Below, piece after piece: positions 36,418 through 45,424 of a stretch of 64,000 bases of DNA; the stretch's first letter is position 1, and every line of letters starts with the position of its first letter. A model generated the notes under the pieces. It saw only the letters and a list, made by a program, of their open reading frames with translations, was not told the DNA's origin and did not search any database. Origin of the DNA: Flavivirga abyssicola (GTDB taxonomy: Bacteria; Bacteroidota; Bacteroidia; Flavobacteriales; Flavobacteriaceae); assembly GCF_030540775.2 (NCBI RefSeq), contig NZ_CP141266.1, forward strand, positions 2,591,001 to 2,655,000. Reading direction: 5' to 3'. Both the position numbers and the translations under genes were made by a program.

Positions 36418-36512
36418 GACGATTTTTGGTATTGTTTAATAATGAATATAATTTCATTACTAAGTCGCTACCATTTAGAAATAATTTCACCCTATCTTAA
36501 ATAATTAATTAT

Positions 36513-37142
36513 TTATAGACTTAATGGTTTGATTTTTTCTTGTAATTCTAAATTAGATTTATAAAATTCTGAGGTTACTAAGTCTTCAAAAGTATCAATA
36601 TCGTTCAGTGTTTCTAAGGTAGTATATTCGATTTTATTTGATTTTAATTCTGCTAAAGTTACTTCTAATAATGAGTCTTCACTCCAAGGTTTATTGTCGA
36701 AAACCATATCAATCATTTTAGATAAGCCTATTAAATAATAGCCTCCGTCTTCTGCTGGTCCAAAAACGACATCATTATGCTTTAAGGCCTTTAGACCTTT
36801 GTTGATATGTTGGGCAGTAATATCAGGTAAATCCGAACCAATTAAGGTAATACGTTCATAGCCATCATCAAACCCTTTTTTAAACGCATGTTTCATGCGC
36901 TCGCCTAAATCGATACCCTTTTGTACCGCTTTATATTGGTTTTGCCATTTTGTATCTATCACAGCATCCGAAAAGTAAATACGTTTATCTGCTTCTAGAT
37001 GCCGAGTAGCTTCTTCGGTAACTTTAACCAATTCAGCATATACATCGAAAGCACCTTGATTACCAATGGTTTTGGCGAGGCGTGTTTTAACTTTTCCTAG
37101 CTTAATGTTTTTTACAAAAACGATAACAAGTTCTTTATTCAT
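36513..37142 (-). CDS. TIGR04282-type arsenosugar-locus transferase (DUF2064)
   Basis: The 209-residue protein is a nucleotidyltransferase-like GT-A fold with all family motifs: KLGKVKTRLA (14-23) for nucleotide binding, LIGSDLPDI, VFGPAEDGGYYLIGL and a C-terminal NDIDTFEDL. It matches TIGR04282, linked to arsenosugar biosynthesis. It may activate or transfer a sugar phosphate moiety. A second, divergent copy lies at 44665-45348. The gene overlaps the rhodanese gene by 8 bp. Confidence 0.88.
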   Translation of the reverse strand: MNKELVIVFVKNIKLGKVKTRLAKTIGNQGAFDVYAELVKVTEEATRHLEADKRIYFSDAVIDTKWQNQYKAVQKGIDLGERMKHAFKKGFDDGYERITLIGSDLPDITAQHINKGLKALKHNDVVFGPAEDGGYYLIGLSKMIDMVFDNKPWSEDSLLEVTLAELKSNKIEYTTLETLNDIDTFEDLVTSEFYKSNLELQEKIKPLSL

Positions 37143-37632
37143 ATACTTTTATTCCTTTTTTTAACCATTGACTCCATTTGAGAGAAAATGTGTGAACACT
37201 ATCTGTTTCTTTTTCTACAGCATTAAAAATGGGTAGATCATTGTTTTTCCATTCAAAAATACCACCAAAAAGATTTTTTACATTTTTATAACCTGCTTTT
37301 TTCAAACTATCACCTATAGATTCGGAGCGAATACCAACTGAGCAGTATACTATAATTTGAGACGCTTTATTTGGAATTTTTTTAGGAATACTGTCTATTT
37401 TAAAATGATCATATCCAACATGAATAGCATTTTTTAAATGACTTGTTTGATATTCTTTGAATTCCCTGGAATCTAAAAGGATAACATCCGTATCTAGTGT
37501 GCTTAACTCCTGGTGCGTAATATAAGGCACACTATTATCATTATATTTTTTCAATAGTTTATTAATTGACTTTTGTGCTTGCAGAAGATATATATTGCTA
37601 AAAGAAAGTAAAAATAAGATAATATATTTCAT
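37135..37632 (-). CDS. Secreted rhodanese-like protein
   Basis: The 165-residue protein has a signal peptide (1-20) and a single rhodanese domain with LLDSREFKEYQTSHLKNAIHV and the active-site loop VYCSVGIRS (Cys97). Rhodanese domains transfer sulfur through the active Cys, and exported versions can act in redox or thiol chemistry. Sulfur transfer to arsenic (thio-arsenosugars exist) is an attractive but untested role. It sits between the metallophosphoesterase-like and TIGR04282 genes, overlapping the latter. Confidence 0.87.
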   Translation of the reverse strand: MKYIILFLLSFSNIYLLQAQKSINKLLKKYNDNSVPYITHQELSTLDTDVILLDSREFKEYQTSHLKNAIHVGYDHFKIDSIPKKIPNKASQIIVYCSVGIRSESIGDSLKKAGYKNVKNLFGGIFEWKNNDLPIFNAVEKETDSVHTFSLKWSQWLKKGIKVYE

Positions 37633-37661
37633 AGTGATTTAGTCTCTCAAATTTAATAAAA

Positions 37662-38489
37662 TTACAACTGAATGCCGAACCCCTGTAATCCGCTTTCAAC
37701 AGCCGGTAAAATTTCAGTGTTATCCCAAATGCCCGTTATAATGGTTCTGGCATATTCCTTAGGCAGTAAATCATTGTTCATGAGTTTATTGGCTAACTTG
37801 TAGTTGTAATTTAGTGTGTGGTGCTCATAGCTTAAAATACCATTTTCATCATTTAAAATAGCATACCAAACGTTTGAATTGCCATCGTTAGCAGGCATAC
37901 CAATAACTCCTGGGTTTAACCAAAGTTTGTCTTCTTTTTTGTCATGGAAGGGTAGGCCACAATGACCAGCTACAATCATATCAAAATTATCTACATCAAA
38001 ATTTTGAGATTTGACGCTCCAAGGTGTCGATTTAAATATAAATTCAGAAGTATTTGAATACGATCCATGGACTACCATCACTTTTTTACCAGCGTAATTA
38101 AAGGTGATATGGTCAGGTAGTGTGTTCATGAATTCCAGAGAATTTTTTGAAAGTTTACTTTGTGCATAAGGATACCAGAGTTGTGAAAATCCATCACATC
38201 TGGAACCTTTTTTGAAATCACATCCACAATCTTCAGCACCTTCCCGAAGCTGAATTTCTACATTCCCGGCAATACTTTTAGCCTTCCAAATTTTAAAGAG
38301 TTGTACGGATTCTTCTGGTTGAGCACAATAGCCCACAATATCACCAGTGCAAATACAGTTTTCGGGAGTAATACCTTCATATTCTGCTACCAGTTTTAAG
38401 GCTTCCAAAGCCTGGAGATTACTGTAAACACCTCCAAAAAGTAATACTTTGCCAGTTAAACCATCAATATGTTCTATTTTTTTACCCAT
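37662..38489 (-). CDS. Degenerate metallophosphoesterase-like protein
   Basis: I place the start at ATG 38487-38489 (MGKKIEHIDGL), which overlaps the symporter by 16 bp; a longer frame adds an unlikely leader. The 275-residue product aligns with YfcE/MJ0936-type phosphoesterases but lacks several metal ligands. SDxHGN reads FGGVYSN (18-24), GNHE reads GNVE (75-78) and GHxH reads GHCG. GDIVG (49-53) and VVHGS are kept. It may have lost catalysis, bind a different ligand, or use another metal site. Its place in the arsenosugar locus suggests a specialised role. Confidence 0.83.
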   Translation of the reverse strand: MGKKIEHIDGLTGKVLLFGGVYSNLQALEALKLVAEYEGITPENCICTGDIVGYCAQPEESVQLFKIWKAKSIAGNVEIQLREGAEDCGCDFKKGSRCDGFSQLWYPYAQSKLSKNSLEFMNTLPDHITFNYAGKKVMVVHGSYSNTSEFIFKSTPWSVKSQNFDVDNFDMIVAGHCGLPFHDKKEDKLWLNPGVIGMPANDGNSNVWYAILNDENGILSYEHHTLNYNYKLANKLMNNDLLPKEYARTIITGIWDNTEILPAVESGLQGFGIQL

Positions 38490-39862
38490 TTTGGAAGTAT
38501 ATAAAGAATTAAACAACATAGCATGCCCCAAATATTTACCCATAGTAAATCAGCATATTTTCCTTCTGTAAAAATGAATGCCTTTGGAAACATTTCAAAA
38601 ATTAAAATGAATCCGAAAATTAAGCCACAGATCACACTTAAATAGAAGCTTATTTTAGGGACTTTAATATTCCAGAATACAAAAACAGGTGTTAGGCCAA
38701 TGACCATAGTTCCCGATATGGTTGTTGCTGATAATATTTCAGCATCTAAAAACACAGGAAGTGTTCCTAATACAGCTATAACGATCATTGAAATTCGACC
38801 AAAAGAGAGACCTGCCCCTATTTTTAAATCTACAACTAAGAGTTTTGAAAATGATGAAAATGTAGAGTCTAAAGTTGATGCGGCTGAGGTGATCATGATG
38901 AAATTTATAACCAAGAGAATGACTATGCCAAAGGCTTTGCCAACTTCAACAGCAGCCTGTCCTTTCATACCTTGCGTTTGTGCATAGATACCAATGATAC
39001 TAAATAAAATAATGCAGAAGCCACCTAAAACACTAGCTAGTAAAAAACTCCTGCGCGTTACTTTTGGTGATGCAATAAATGCGCGATCTGTTAAAACAGG
39101 GTCGTGAAAAGGGTAACTAAAAGACTGAATAATAGCTGCAAAAAATAAATTGAGCCCTAATTCAAAACTCCAGGTTCCTGACATGACCACATCTTTAGTA
39201 GAAAAATTTTCAATAGAAAATACATGCCATAAGATGACGATCAGTAATACGGAAAATAATACCATTTGTATTACATCTGTGAAAATGGAACTACTTAATC
39301 CGCCTTTAATGGTATAAGCTAATGTTAATGCAGTAAAAACAAGAATGGCTAGATAATAAGGTTGACTTCCTGTATCTCCAAAGTAACTACCAATAACCAT
39401 CGTATTACTCCAAACTTCGTTAAATAATCTTATGGCGATTAAAACGGAAAAAATGGCCATAGCACCTTTTCCAAACCTTGAAGTTAAAAACTCATGGATG
39501 CTTTTATAACCACCTTTGGTACGTATTTGATAAATTAATACACCTGCTATTGCAAATGATAGATAATAACCGGCATAAGCCACGCCACCAACTATCCCAA
39601 AATCGAGTCCAAGATTTGCAGCATTGGTAATGCTTTTGGCAAATATCCACGAGATAATTAAACTGCCTGTTAACACTATTGTATTTGGTGTTTTACGGTT
39701 GCTAACAGCTTTAAAAAACTGATCTGTGGTTTTTGCTAATGGAGACAAAAAGAATAGTACTGTGCTTGATATGATAATTAATGCCCATTGCGCCCATGCT
39801 AACCTTTCCGAAAAGAAGGAACTCTCACTCAAATAGAATGCTATGTTTAGAACGTTATTCAT
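38474..39862 (-). CDS. Sodium:solute symporter family protein
   Basis: The 462-residue inner-membrane protein has about 12-13 hydrophobic segments. It carries SSS-family features such as GYYLSFAIAGVLIYQIRTKGGYKSIHEFLTSRFGKG and an intact core KGGLSSSIFTDVIQ, where family members bind sodium. It imports a solute with Na+. In arsenosugar loci such symporters recur, so the solute may be an arsenic-containing sugar, a nucleoside or a precursor. That is inference. It overlaps the next gene's start and follows SusD by 96 bp. Confidence 0.87.
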   Translation of the reverse strand: MNNVLNIAFYLSESSFFSERLAWAQWALIIISSTVLFFLSPLAKTTDQFFKAVSNRKTPNTIVLTGSLIISWIFAKSITNAANLGLDFGIVGGVAYAGYYLSFAIAGVLIYQIRTKGGYKSIHEFLTSRFGKGAMAIFSVLIAIRLFNEVWSNTMVIGSYFGDTGSQPYYLAILVFTALTLAYTIKGGLSSSIFTDVIQMVLFSVLLIVILWHVFSIENFSTKDVVMSGTWSFELGLNLFFAAIIQSFSYPFHDPVLTDRAFIASPKVTRRSFLLASVLGGFCIILFSIIGIYAQTQGMKGQAAVEVGKAFGIVILLVINFIMITSAASTLDSTFSSFSKLLVVDLKIGAGLSFGRISMIVIAVLGTLPVFLDAEILSATTISGTMVIGLTPVFVFWNIKVPKISFYLSVICGLIFGFILIFEMFPKAFIFTEGKYADLLWVNIWGMLCCLILYILPKWVKK

Positions 39863-39929
39863 TTATTGATGTTCGAGATACTATTTGTGTTTTTTATACT
39901 GTTACTATTTCATTTAAACCCGTAATGGT

Positions 39930-39948
39930 TTCCCTCCTTCGGAGGGAT
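39930..39948. repeat. Short hairpin CCCTCC-TTC-GGAGGG
   Basis: A 6-bp perfect stem with a 3-bp loop at 39932-39946 lies just downstream of the susD stop on its strand. There is no T-run, so it is more likely an mRNA-stabilising hairpin or dispersed repeat than a terminator. Confidence 0.45.
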
Positions 39949-39958
39949 TAAGGGAGGC

Positions 39959-41404
39959 TTATTCATCCCACCATACCGGAACATTAATACTATTATTGTC
40001 TGTTGCCGCTGCTGCCTCTGCATAATTGTCGGCATTCAAAGCTTCTTCTTCGGGAGGATAGGGCATCCGAACAGGTAATATGTCATTATTCAAACTTGCT
40101 GAAATTGATTTTAAATTAGGAAATCCAGTGCGTCTGTATTCTACCCAACCTTCATAACCATTAATAATATTGGCAATCCATTTTTGAGTGATAATTTGTT
40201 CTAAAGGCGTTGCTGTTGCGGTATTAAAATTGGCATTACCAGATAAATAATCTGAAGGTAAATCCGTATTCCAATATTCAAAGGCCAGAGTAACTCCGGT
40301 TTCATATAAAACTTGTGCATCGGCAGTAATGATACCTCTTTCGGCAGCTTCTGCTAAAGCAAAATGAACCTCCCAGGCTGTAATGAAATTAGCATCTAAC
40401 GTTGAGGTGTCTTCTCTAAAAGCCGTTCCTGCAAGTGAATAATCGGCTAAAGTTACGGAGGTTGAGGTAGCATCAATACCGTTCAATAGACCATTGAATG
40501 CTCCGGAGTTAGAATTGGAAAATGGTTTGAATAATGTATTTATGCGTGGATCATTTAAACCGACTAAAATGTCTTCCATGGTTTCAGATAAAACAAAATT
40601 ATTGAAATCACCAATACGTAGTTGTGCTAGCCTAAAACTATTAGGATCTGAATTTGTAAAATTAAAAATAGCATTTTGAGCATTAGTTTTAATATAATTA
40701 TCATCGTCAAAAAGAGCTTGTAGCTGAGCGGATGTGTCCACCTTTCCTGAAATTCTAAGCAAATGTTTAATTTTTAAAGCATTGGCAAAACGAATCCAAG
40801 CCTGTAGATCGCCATTAAAAAGAATATCACCTTCTAATGGAATAGCATCATTATAATTCTCAATGGCAGTAATACCTTCATCCAAATTATCCAGAATACC
40901 ACCTTCGTTTGTGTAAATATCCTCTTGTGAGTCGTAAATAGGTGTAACAGTTCCGTTAACGCCATTAAAGGCTTCAAAATAGGGGACATCTCCAAACAGA
41001 TCGGTTAAACCAGCTGCCATATAAGCTTTTAAAATTAAAGCAGGACCTTCATAAACCTTAAATGCATCTATAGTTCTAGATTGATTTAAAATAATCTCAT
41101 TGTCTCTTAGGTTCGTGTAAAAAACCGGCCAGGGATTACCTCCCAGTTGAGGCGATTTTAAGGCGTGTCTGTCAAATAAATTAAAGTCTAAAGCTGTACG
41201 GTGTTGCGCTAGTAAATCACCAGCAACGAAACCTTCATAACTCATTTCTTCACCAAAATTATAAATGACTTGTCTCAGTAGTAGACTTGGTTGTACGGTT
41301 ACAGGTGCGTTAGGATTGGTGTTGATTTCCTCAAAGTCTTTAGTACAGCTCGTCGTTATAAAAAGACTTAAAATTGCGATGATATATAGGATGTTTTTTT
41401 TCAT
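39959..41404 (-). CDS. SusD/RagB-family nutrient-binding lipoprotein
   Basis: The 481-residue lipoprotein has Cys20 after a hydrophobic signal, then the SusD-like N-terminus DFEEINTNPNAPVTVQPSLLLRQVIY. It lies on the cell surface as a lid over its SusC partner and binds the substrate. The closing region contains YEGWVEYRRTGFP, a SusD signature. The SusC gene ends 10 bp upstream, so the two form a classic pair. Unlike glycan loci, no glycoside hydrolase or glycan sensor accompanies them; the neighbours are arsenosugar genes. Confidence 0.92.
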   Translation of the reverse strand: MKKNILYIIAILSLFITTSCTKDFEEINTNPNAPVTVQPSLLLRQVIYNFGEEMSYEGFVAGDLLAQHRTALDFNLFDRHALKSPQLGGNPWPVFYTNLRDNEIILNQSRTIDAFKVYEGPALILKAYMAAGLTDLFGDVPYFEAFNGVNGTVTPIYDSQEDIYTNEGGILDNLDEGITAIENYNDAIPLEGDILFNGDLQAWIRFANALKIKHLLRISGKVDTSAQLQALFDDDNYIKTNAQNAIFNFTNSDPNSFRLAQLRIGDFNNFVLSETMEDILVGLNDPRINTLFKPFSNSNSGAFNGLLNGIDATSTSVTLADYSLAGTAFREDTSTLDANFITAWEVHFALAEAAERGIITADAQVLYETGVTLAFEYWNTDLPSDYLSGNANFNTATATPLEQIITQKWIANIINGYEGWVEYRRTGFPNLKSISASLNNDILPVRMPYPPEEEALNADNYAEAAAATDNNSINVPVWWDE

Positions 41405-41414
41405 GTCTTTCTAT

Positions 41415-44400
41415 TTAAAAGTTAAACCCAGCTTTAAAGCCAAAACTTCTTGTTGTTGCATAGCTTAAATCTTCTACACCATTAACAAACCCGTTACCTT
41501 GAACGGCTAATTGTTCAGGATCAAAATGCGGATTTTCAGTGATTGCGAATAGGTTATTTCCGGTGATAGAAAAACTGACATCGGCACCATGTTTCAAACC
41601 TAAAAAACCATCTTTTAGTCTGAAATTATAACCAACGGCAAACTGTCGAAGTTTTAAAAAAGAAGCATCATAAATATTGTTTTCTTCATGGTTTCTGTCA
41701 AAAAACTGACGGTAATAACTTTCTGCTGTAACTGTTGTGGTATTGGGTTGACCCGTTGTTTGGTTTACACCTTGTGCAACGATACCAGTATCAGGACGAA
41801 AAGCGGTTTCAGCTAATTGACCACCAACATTTCCTAAAGCTCTTGTTCTTGAAACTATTTCGCCACCTTGCCTCCAATCGAATAAGAAACTAAGATTCCA
41901 GTTTTTATAATTGAAATTATTATTCCAGCCTAATGTGAAATCAGGGTTGTAGTTTCCTAATTTTTGTAAATTATTATCAGCAATAAATCGTCCGTCGTCA
42001 TTAATGATAAAATTACCATTGTCATCTTTTAAATAACCAGTACCGTAAAAATCGCCAATACGCCCGCCTTCTTCTACTTGAAACCAAACGGTTTGATTGG
42101 TGCTATCATAAATTCTACTGAATGCTAAAGTTAAACGACCTGCTTCTTGTGGCAAATCCTTTATAGTTGATCTATTGCTTGCAAAATTGAATGTCGTTTG
42201 CCATTTAAAGTTGTCATTTTTAATTGGGGTTATCCCCATAATAAGTTCAACGCCTTGCGTGTTTACTTTTCCACCATTGATAACTTGCTGGTTGTATCCT
42301 GAAGAAATTGCAATGGGTAAAGAGATAATTTGATCTCTTGTGGTCGCATTGTAATAAGTTATGTCAAAATTTAAGCGATCTTTAAAAAAGCGTAAATCTG
42401 CCCCAACCTCAAAACTTGTGGTTTGTTCGGGTTTTAAATTGGCATTTGGAATAAAGTTTTGATCACTGAAAGTTGGCTGCCCGTTAAAAGGCGTTTGTGA
42501 TACAAAAGCACCAGATGTTTGATACGGGCCTGTGTCATTACCAACTTGAGCAACACTGGTTCTTAATTTAGCAAATGAAAATACGTTTGGTAATTCTGTA
42601 ATATTAGATAAAATAAAACTAGCTGAAGCGGACGGATAAAAGAAGGAGGTACCATCAACCGAAAAAGGTGTTGCTAATGCGCTTGACCAATCATTTCTTC
42701 CAGTAATATCTAAAAATAAGTAATCTTTGTACCCTAATTTTGCAATACCATATAATGAATTGATCCGTTTCTCACTTTCAAATTGAAAGACCTCAATAGG
42801 AGATGCGGCATTGTTTAAATTAAAAATACCAGGCTGAGCCAAATTTACGGTTTGGGATTGTTTCGTAGATGCGGTTTGATCCAAACGATTTCCACCTATA
42901 GAAAAATCAAAAGAGAAATCACCAAATATATTTTTATAATTAATCAAGAAATCGGTATTTACTTCTCGGAACTTAACATCATGTTCTGCATAACCTCCGT
43001 TTTTAAATCGATTACTGCTAAAGTTTCTTCTCAATTGACGTGTTTCACTGCTATAGTCCATACCAGTTCTTAATGAAACACTTAAATGATCTGTGATTTT
43101 GTGATTAACCGCTATGTTTCCAAATATTCTATCGCGTTCAAACGAGTTTCTGTTTTCCAATAAAATGAAATATGGATTATCAAAAAAAGTATAGTTAAAC
43201 GAATATTGTTGTATTCCTTCTAAGCCAGGTTGCCAGTAGTCTTTAAGATTATTGATGTTCAAAGAACGGGGTCCCCATGCGACTAATGAATAATTTACAT
43301 TTTCACTGCCATAACCGTTTGAAGGTCTGTTATCGCTATTAGAATTTACATAACTAATGGAGGTGTTAATTTCCGTTTTTTCTGAAGGTTTAAAGTTGAG
43401 TTTTGCGCTAATAGTTTGTCTATCTAAATTGACTCCCGGAATAATCGATTCACTTCTTAAATCAGTAAAAGATAATCGATAATTTCCAGAGTCAAACCCA
43501 TTTGAAATAGCAATGTTATTAATGGTTGTAACACCTGTTTTATAGAAATCTTTCAGATTGTCCGGATTGGAATTGAAAGGTGTTGCTGTAATAGGTAATC
43601 CGTTATATAATGCAGTGTCTCCACCACGAACAAAACGGCCGTTAGTTAATTGGACAGGACTATCAAATTGAGGAATCAAAATGCCAGCATCTAATTTAGG
43701 GCCCCAAGAATACGTGATGTTGTCACTTGTGCCACCACCTAGGCCATCAACAAATTCAAATTGACCAGATTGTCCTTGTCCGTATTGATTTTGGAACTCA
43801 GGTAATTTAAAAGCTGAATCTATAGAAATAGATGAATTTAAACTTACTTGAAATCCTTTTTTATGATTACCATCTTTGGTTTTAATAACGATAACACCAT
43901 TTGATGCCCGTGTTCCGTACAGTGCAGCAGCATTGGCTCCTTTTAATACGGTAACGGATTCGATGTCATCTGGATTGACTTCCATGGCGCCATTTCCAAA
44001 GTCTATTTCTTGAAATCCGGCAGCAGCCTCATTTGTGAAATTAAAAATGGTTTCGTTGTTTATAGGAATACCATCTACCACAAATAAAGGGTTGTTATTT
44101 GAGAAAGATGACTCGCCTCGAATCGTAATTTTAGATGATGAACCAACTCCTGTTGCCCCTTGGGTTACTGTAACCCCTGCTAGTTTTCCTTGCAAATTAT
44201 CCAAAAAGTTGACTGTTTTTACTTCAGTTAAACGTTTCGACTTTATGGCTTGTACCGCATAGCCTAGTTCTTTGGTTTCACGTTCTAATCCTAAAGCAGT
44301 AATAACAATTTCATCGAGTGTTGATGCATCTTCAAGTAAAGTAATATTTATGGTTCTTAACTTGCCAACAGCAATGGTTTGTGTTTTATAACCCAGAAAT

Positions 44401-44609
44401 GAGAATTTGAGTTGATCTGACTCGGAAGCGACTTCTATGGTGTAATTTCCATTGTCATCTGTAGCAGTGCCTTGACCTGTGTTGGTTGTAATATTCACAA
44501 AAGGGATTGGTCTGTTACCTGTAGCATCGGTAACAGTTCCTGTAATAGTAATTTGTGCATGACTTATACTAGCAAAAACTAGCAACATGCAAAAGAGTAT
44601 GTACTTCAT
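41415..44609 (-). CDS. SusC/RagA-family TonB-linked outer-membrane transporter
   Basis: The 1064-residue protein has a signal peptide (ending SHAQ), a carboxypeptidase-regulatory-like domain (about 20-95; GTVTDATGNRPIPFVNI) and a plug domain with DEIVITALGLERE, DNLQGKLAGVTVTQG and PLFVVDGIPINN. A 22-strand barrel then ends in FKAGFNF. It imports a bound substrate using TonB energy, probably from an ExbB-ExbD-TonB system such as 52412-54408. It lies between two arsenosugar transferase genes. The substrate may be an organoarsenical, a sugar or something unrelated; sequence does not decide. Confidence 0.93.
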   Translation of the reverse strand: MKYILFCMLLVFASISHAQITITGTVTDATGNRPIPFVNITTNTGQGTATDDNGNYTIEVASESDQLKFSFLGYKTQTIAVGKLRTINITLLEDASTLDEIVITALGLERETKELGYAVQAIKSKRLTEVKTVNFLDNLQGKLAGVTVTQGATGVGSSSKITIRGESSFSNNNPLFVVDGIPINNETIFNFTNEAAAGFQEIDFGNGAMEVNPDDIESVTVLKGANAAALYGTRASNGVIVIKTKDGNHKKGFQVSLNSSISIDSAFKLPEFQNQYGQGQSGQFEFVDGLGGGTSDNITYSWGPKLDAGILIPQFDSPVQLTNGRFVRGGDTALYNGLPITATPFNSNPDNLKDFYKTGVTTINNIAISNGFDSGNYRLSFTDLRSESIIPGVNLDRQTISAKLNFKPSEKTEINTSISYVNSNSDNRPSNGYGSENVNYSLVAWGPRSLNINNLKDYWQPGLEGIQQYSFNYTFFDNPYFILLENRNSFERDRIFGNIAVNHKITDHLSVSLRTGMDYSSETRQLRRNFSSNRFKNGGYAEHDVKFREVNTDFLINYKNIFGDFSFDFSIGGNRLDQTASTKQSQTVNLAQPGIFNLNNAASPIEVFQFESEKRINSLYGIAKLGYKDYLFLDITGRNDWSSALATPFSVDGTSFFYPSASASFILSNITELPNVFSFAKLRTSVAQVGNDTGPYQTSGAFVSQTPFNGQPTFSDQNFIPNANLKPEQTTSFEVGADLRFFKDRLNFDITYYNATTRDQIISLPIAISSGYNQQVINGGKVNTQGVELIMGITPIKNDNFKWQTTFNFASNRSTIKDLPQEAGRLTLAFSRIYDSTNQTVWFQVEEGGRIGDFYGTGYLKDDNGNFIINDDGRFIADNNLQKLGNYNPDFTLGWNNNFNYKNWNLSFLFDWRQGGEIVSRTRALGNVGGQLAETAFRPDTGIVAQGVNQTTGQPNTTTVTAESYYRQFFDRNHEENNIYDASFLKLRQFAVGYNFRLKDGFLGLKHGADVSFSITGNNLFAITENPHFDPEQLAVQGNGFVNGVEDLSYATTRSFGFKAGFNF

Positions 44610-44664
44610 TAAAGTCTTGAATAATTAGTAATTGATGTCTGAAATGATTCAGAGAGAATGTATG

Positions 44665-45348
44665 TTACAAAAGAAGCAGTGCAGGAGAGCCTTTATTGAA
44701 TTGTTGTTGTAGTATGAAGTTTTCGACAAAAAATGTAGGTTTAGAAACTATCTTTTTTTCTGTCGAAGCAAATACATTGAGCAATTCTTTTATAGATATT
44801 GGAAGTGCTCTGTAACTATCAACAATTAGTTTTATATCTGAAGCTTTATCCAGGTCTGTTAAAACTTCAAGAAAAGTAATATTTAGTTTTTTCGAAGCTT
44901 TTAATTTGGTAATGCTTCTATTTAATTTTGAGGTGTTCCACGGTAATTTTAGAAATGTTTCGACATTAAAATGAGACTTTTTAATTCCCATTAAATAAAA
45001 ACCACCGTCAGTTGATGGCCCTAAAACGATGTCATGTTTTTGGAGTTTTTCAACTGTTTTTAAAATATGGTTTGTTGTTAAATGTGGGGTGTCATTTCCA
45101 ATAGTAATTACTGTATCAAACCCTTTATCGTAAACAGATTGTATGGCATTAGTAAAACGTTCTCCAAATGTTTGACCTGTTTGCTGTTTTTCCGAGTATA
45201 AGAAATAAGGTAAGCCTGCCTTTTTTACAATTCGTAATGTTTGAGCATTAAGCGTCTCAAAGATGTCTTTTGAAGATAAAAACGGTTTTAACGACGCTTC
45301 CTTTTTAGCAGAATTTGCAAATATTAATATGGCAGTTTTACTATTCAA
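44665..45348 (-). CDS. Divergent TIGR04282-like (DUF2064) transferase
   Basis: The 227-residue protein keeps TIGNDTPHL, VLGPSTDGGFYLMGI and a C-terminal TDLDKASDI of the DUF2064/TIGR04282 family. It has lost the N-terminal KxGxVKTRLA loop seen in the paralogue at 36513-37142; the same place reads NSAKKEASLKPF. It also has about 50 extra C-terminal residues without a known motif. Nucleotide binding may be changed or lost. It lies between arsS and susC on the same strand. Confidence 0.78.
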   Translation of the reverse strand: MNSKTAILIFANSAKKEASLKPFLSSKDIFETLNAQTLRIVKKAGLPYFLYSEKQQTGQTFGERFTNAIQSVYDKGFDTVITIGNDTPHLTTNHILKTVEKLQKHDIVLGPSTDGGFYLMGIKKSHFNVETFLKLPWNTSKLNRSITKLKASKKLNITFLEVLTDLDKASDIKLIVDSYRALPISIKELLNVFASTEKKIVSKPTFFVENFILQQQFNKGSPALLLL

Positions 45349-45424
45349 TATTTATAGTTTAAAATCTTAATTATAGATTTTTAAGTACTTCGATTAATAA
45401 TTCAAAGTTCTGTTAAACATCCTC

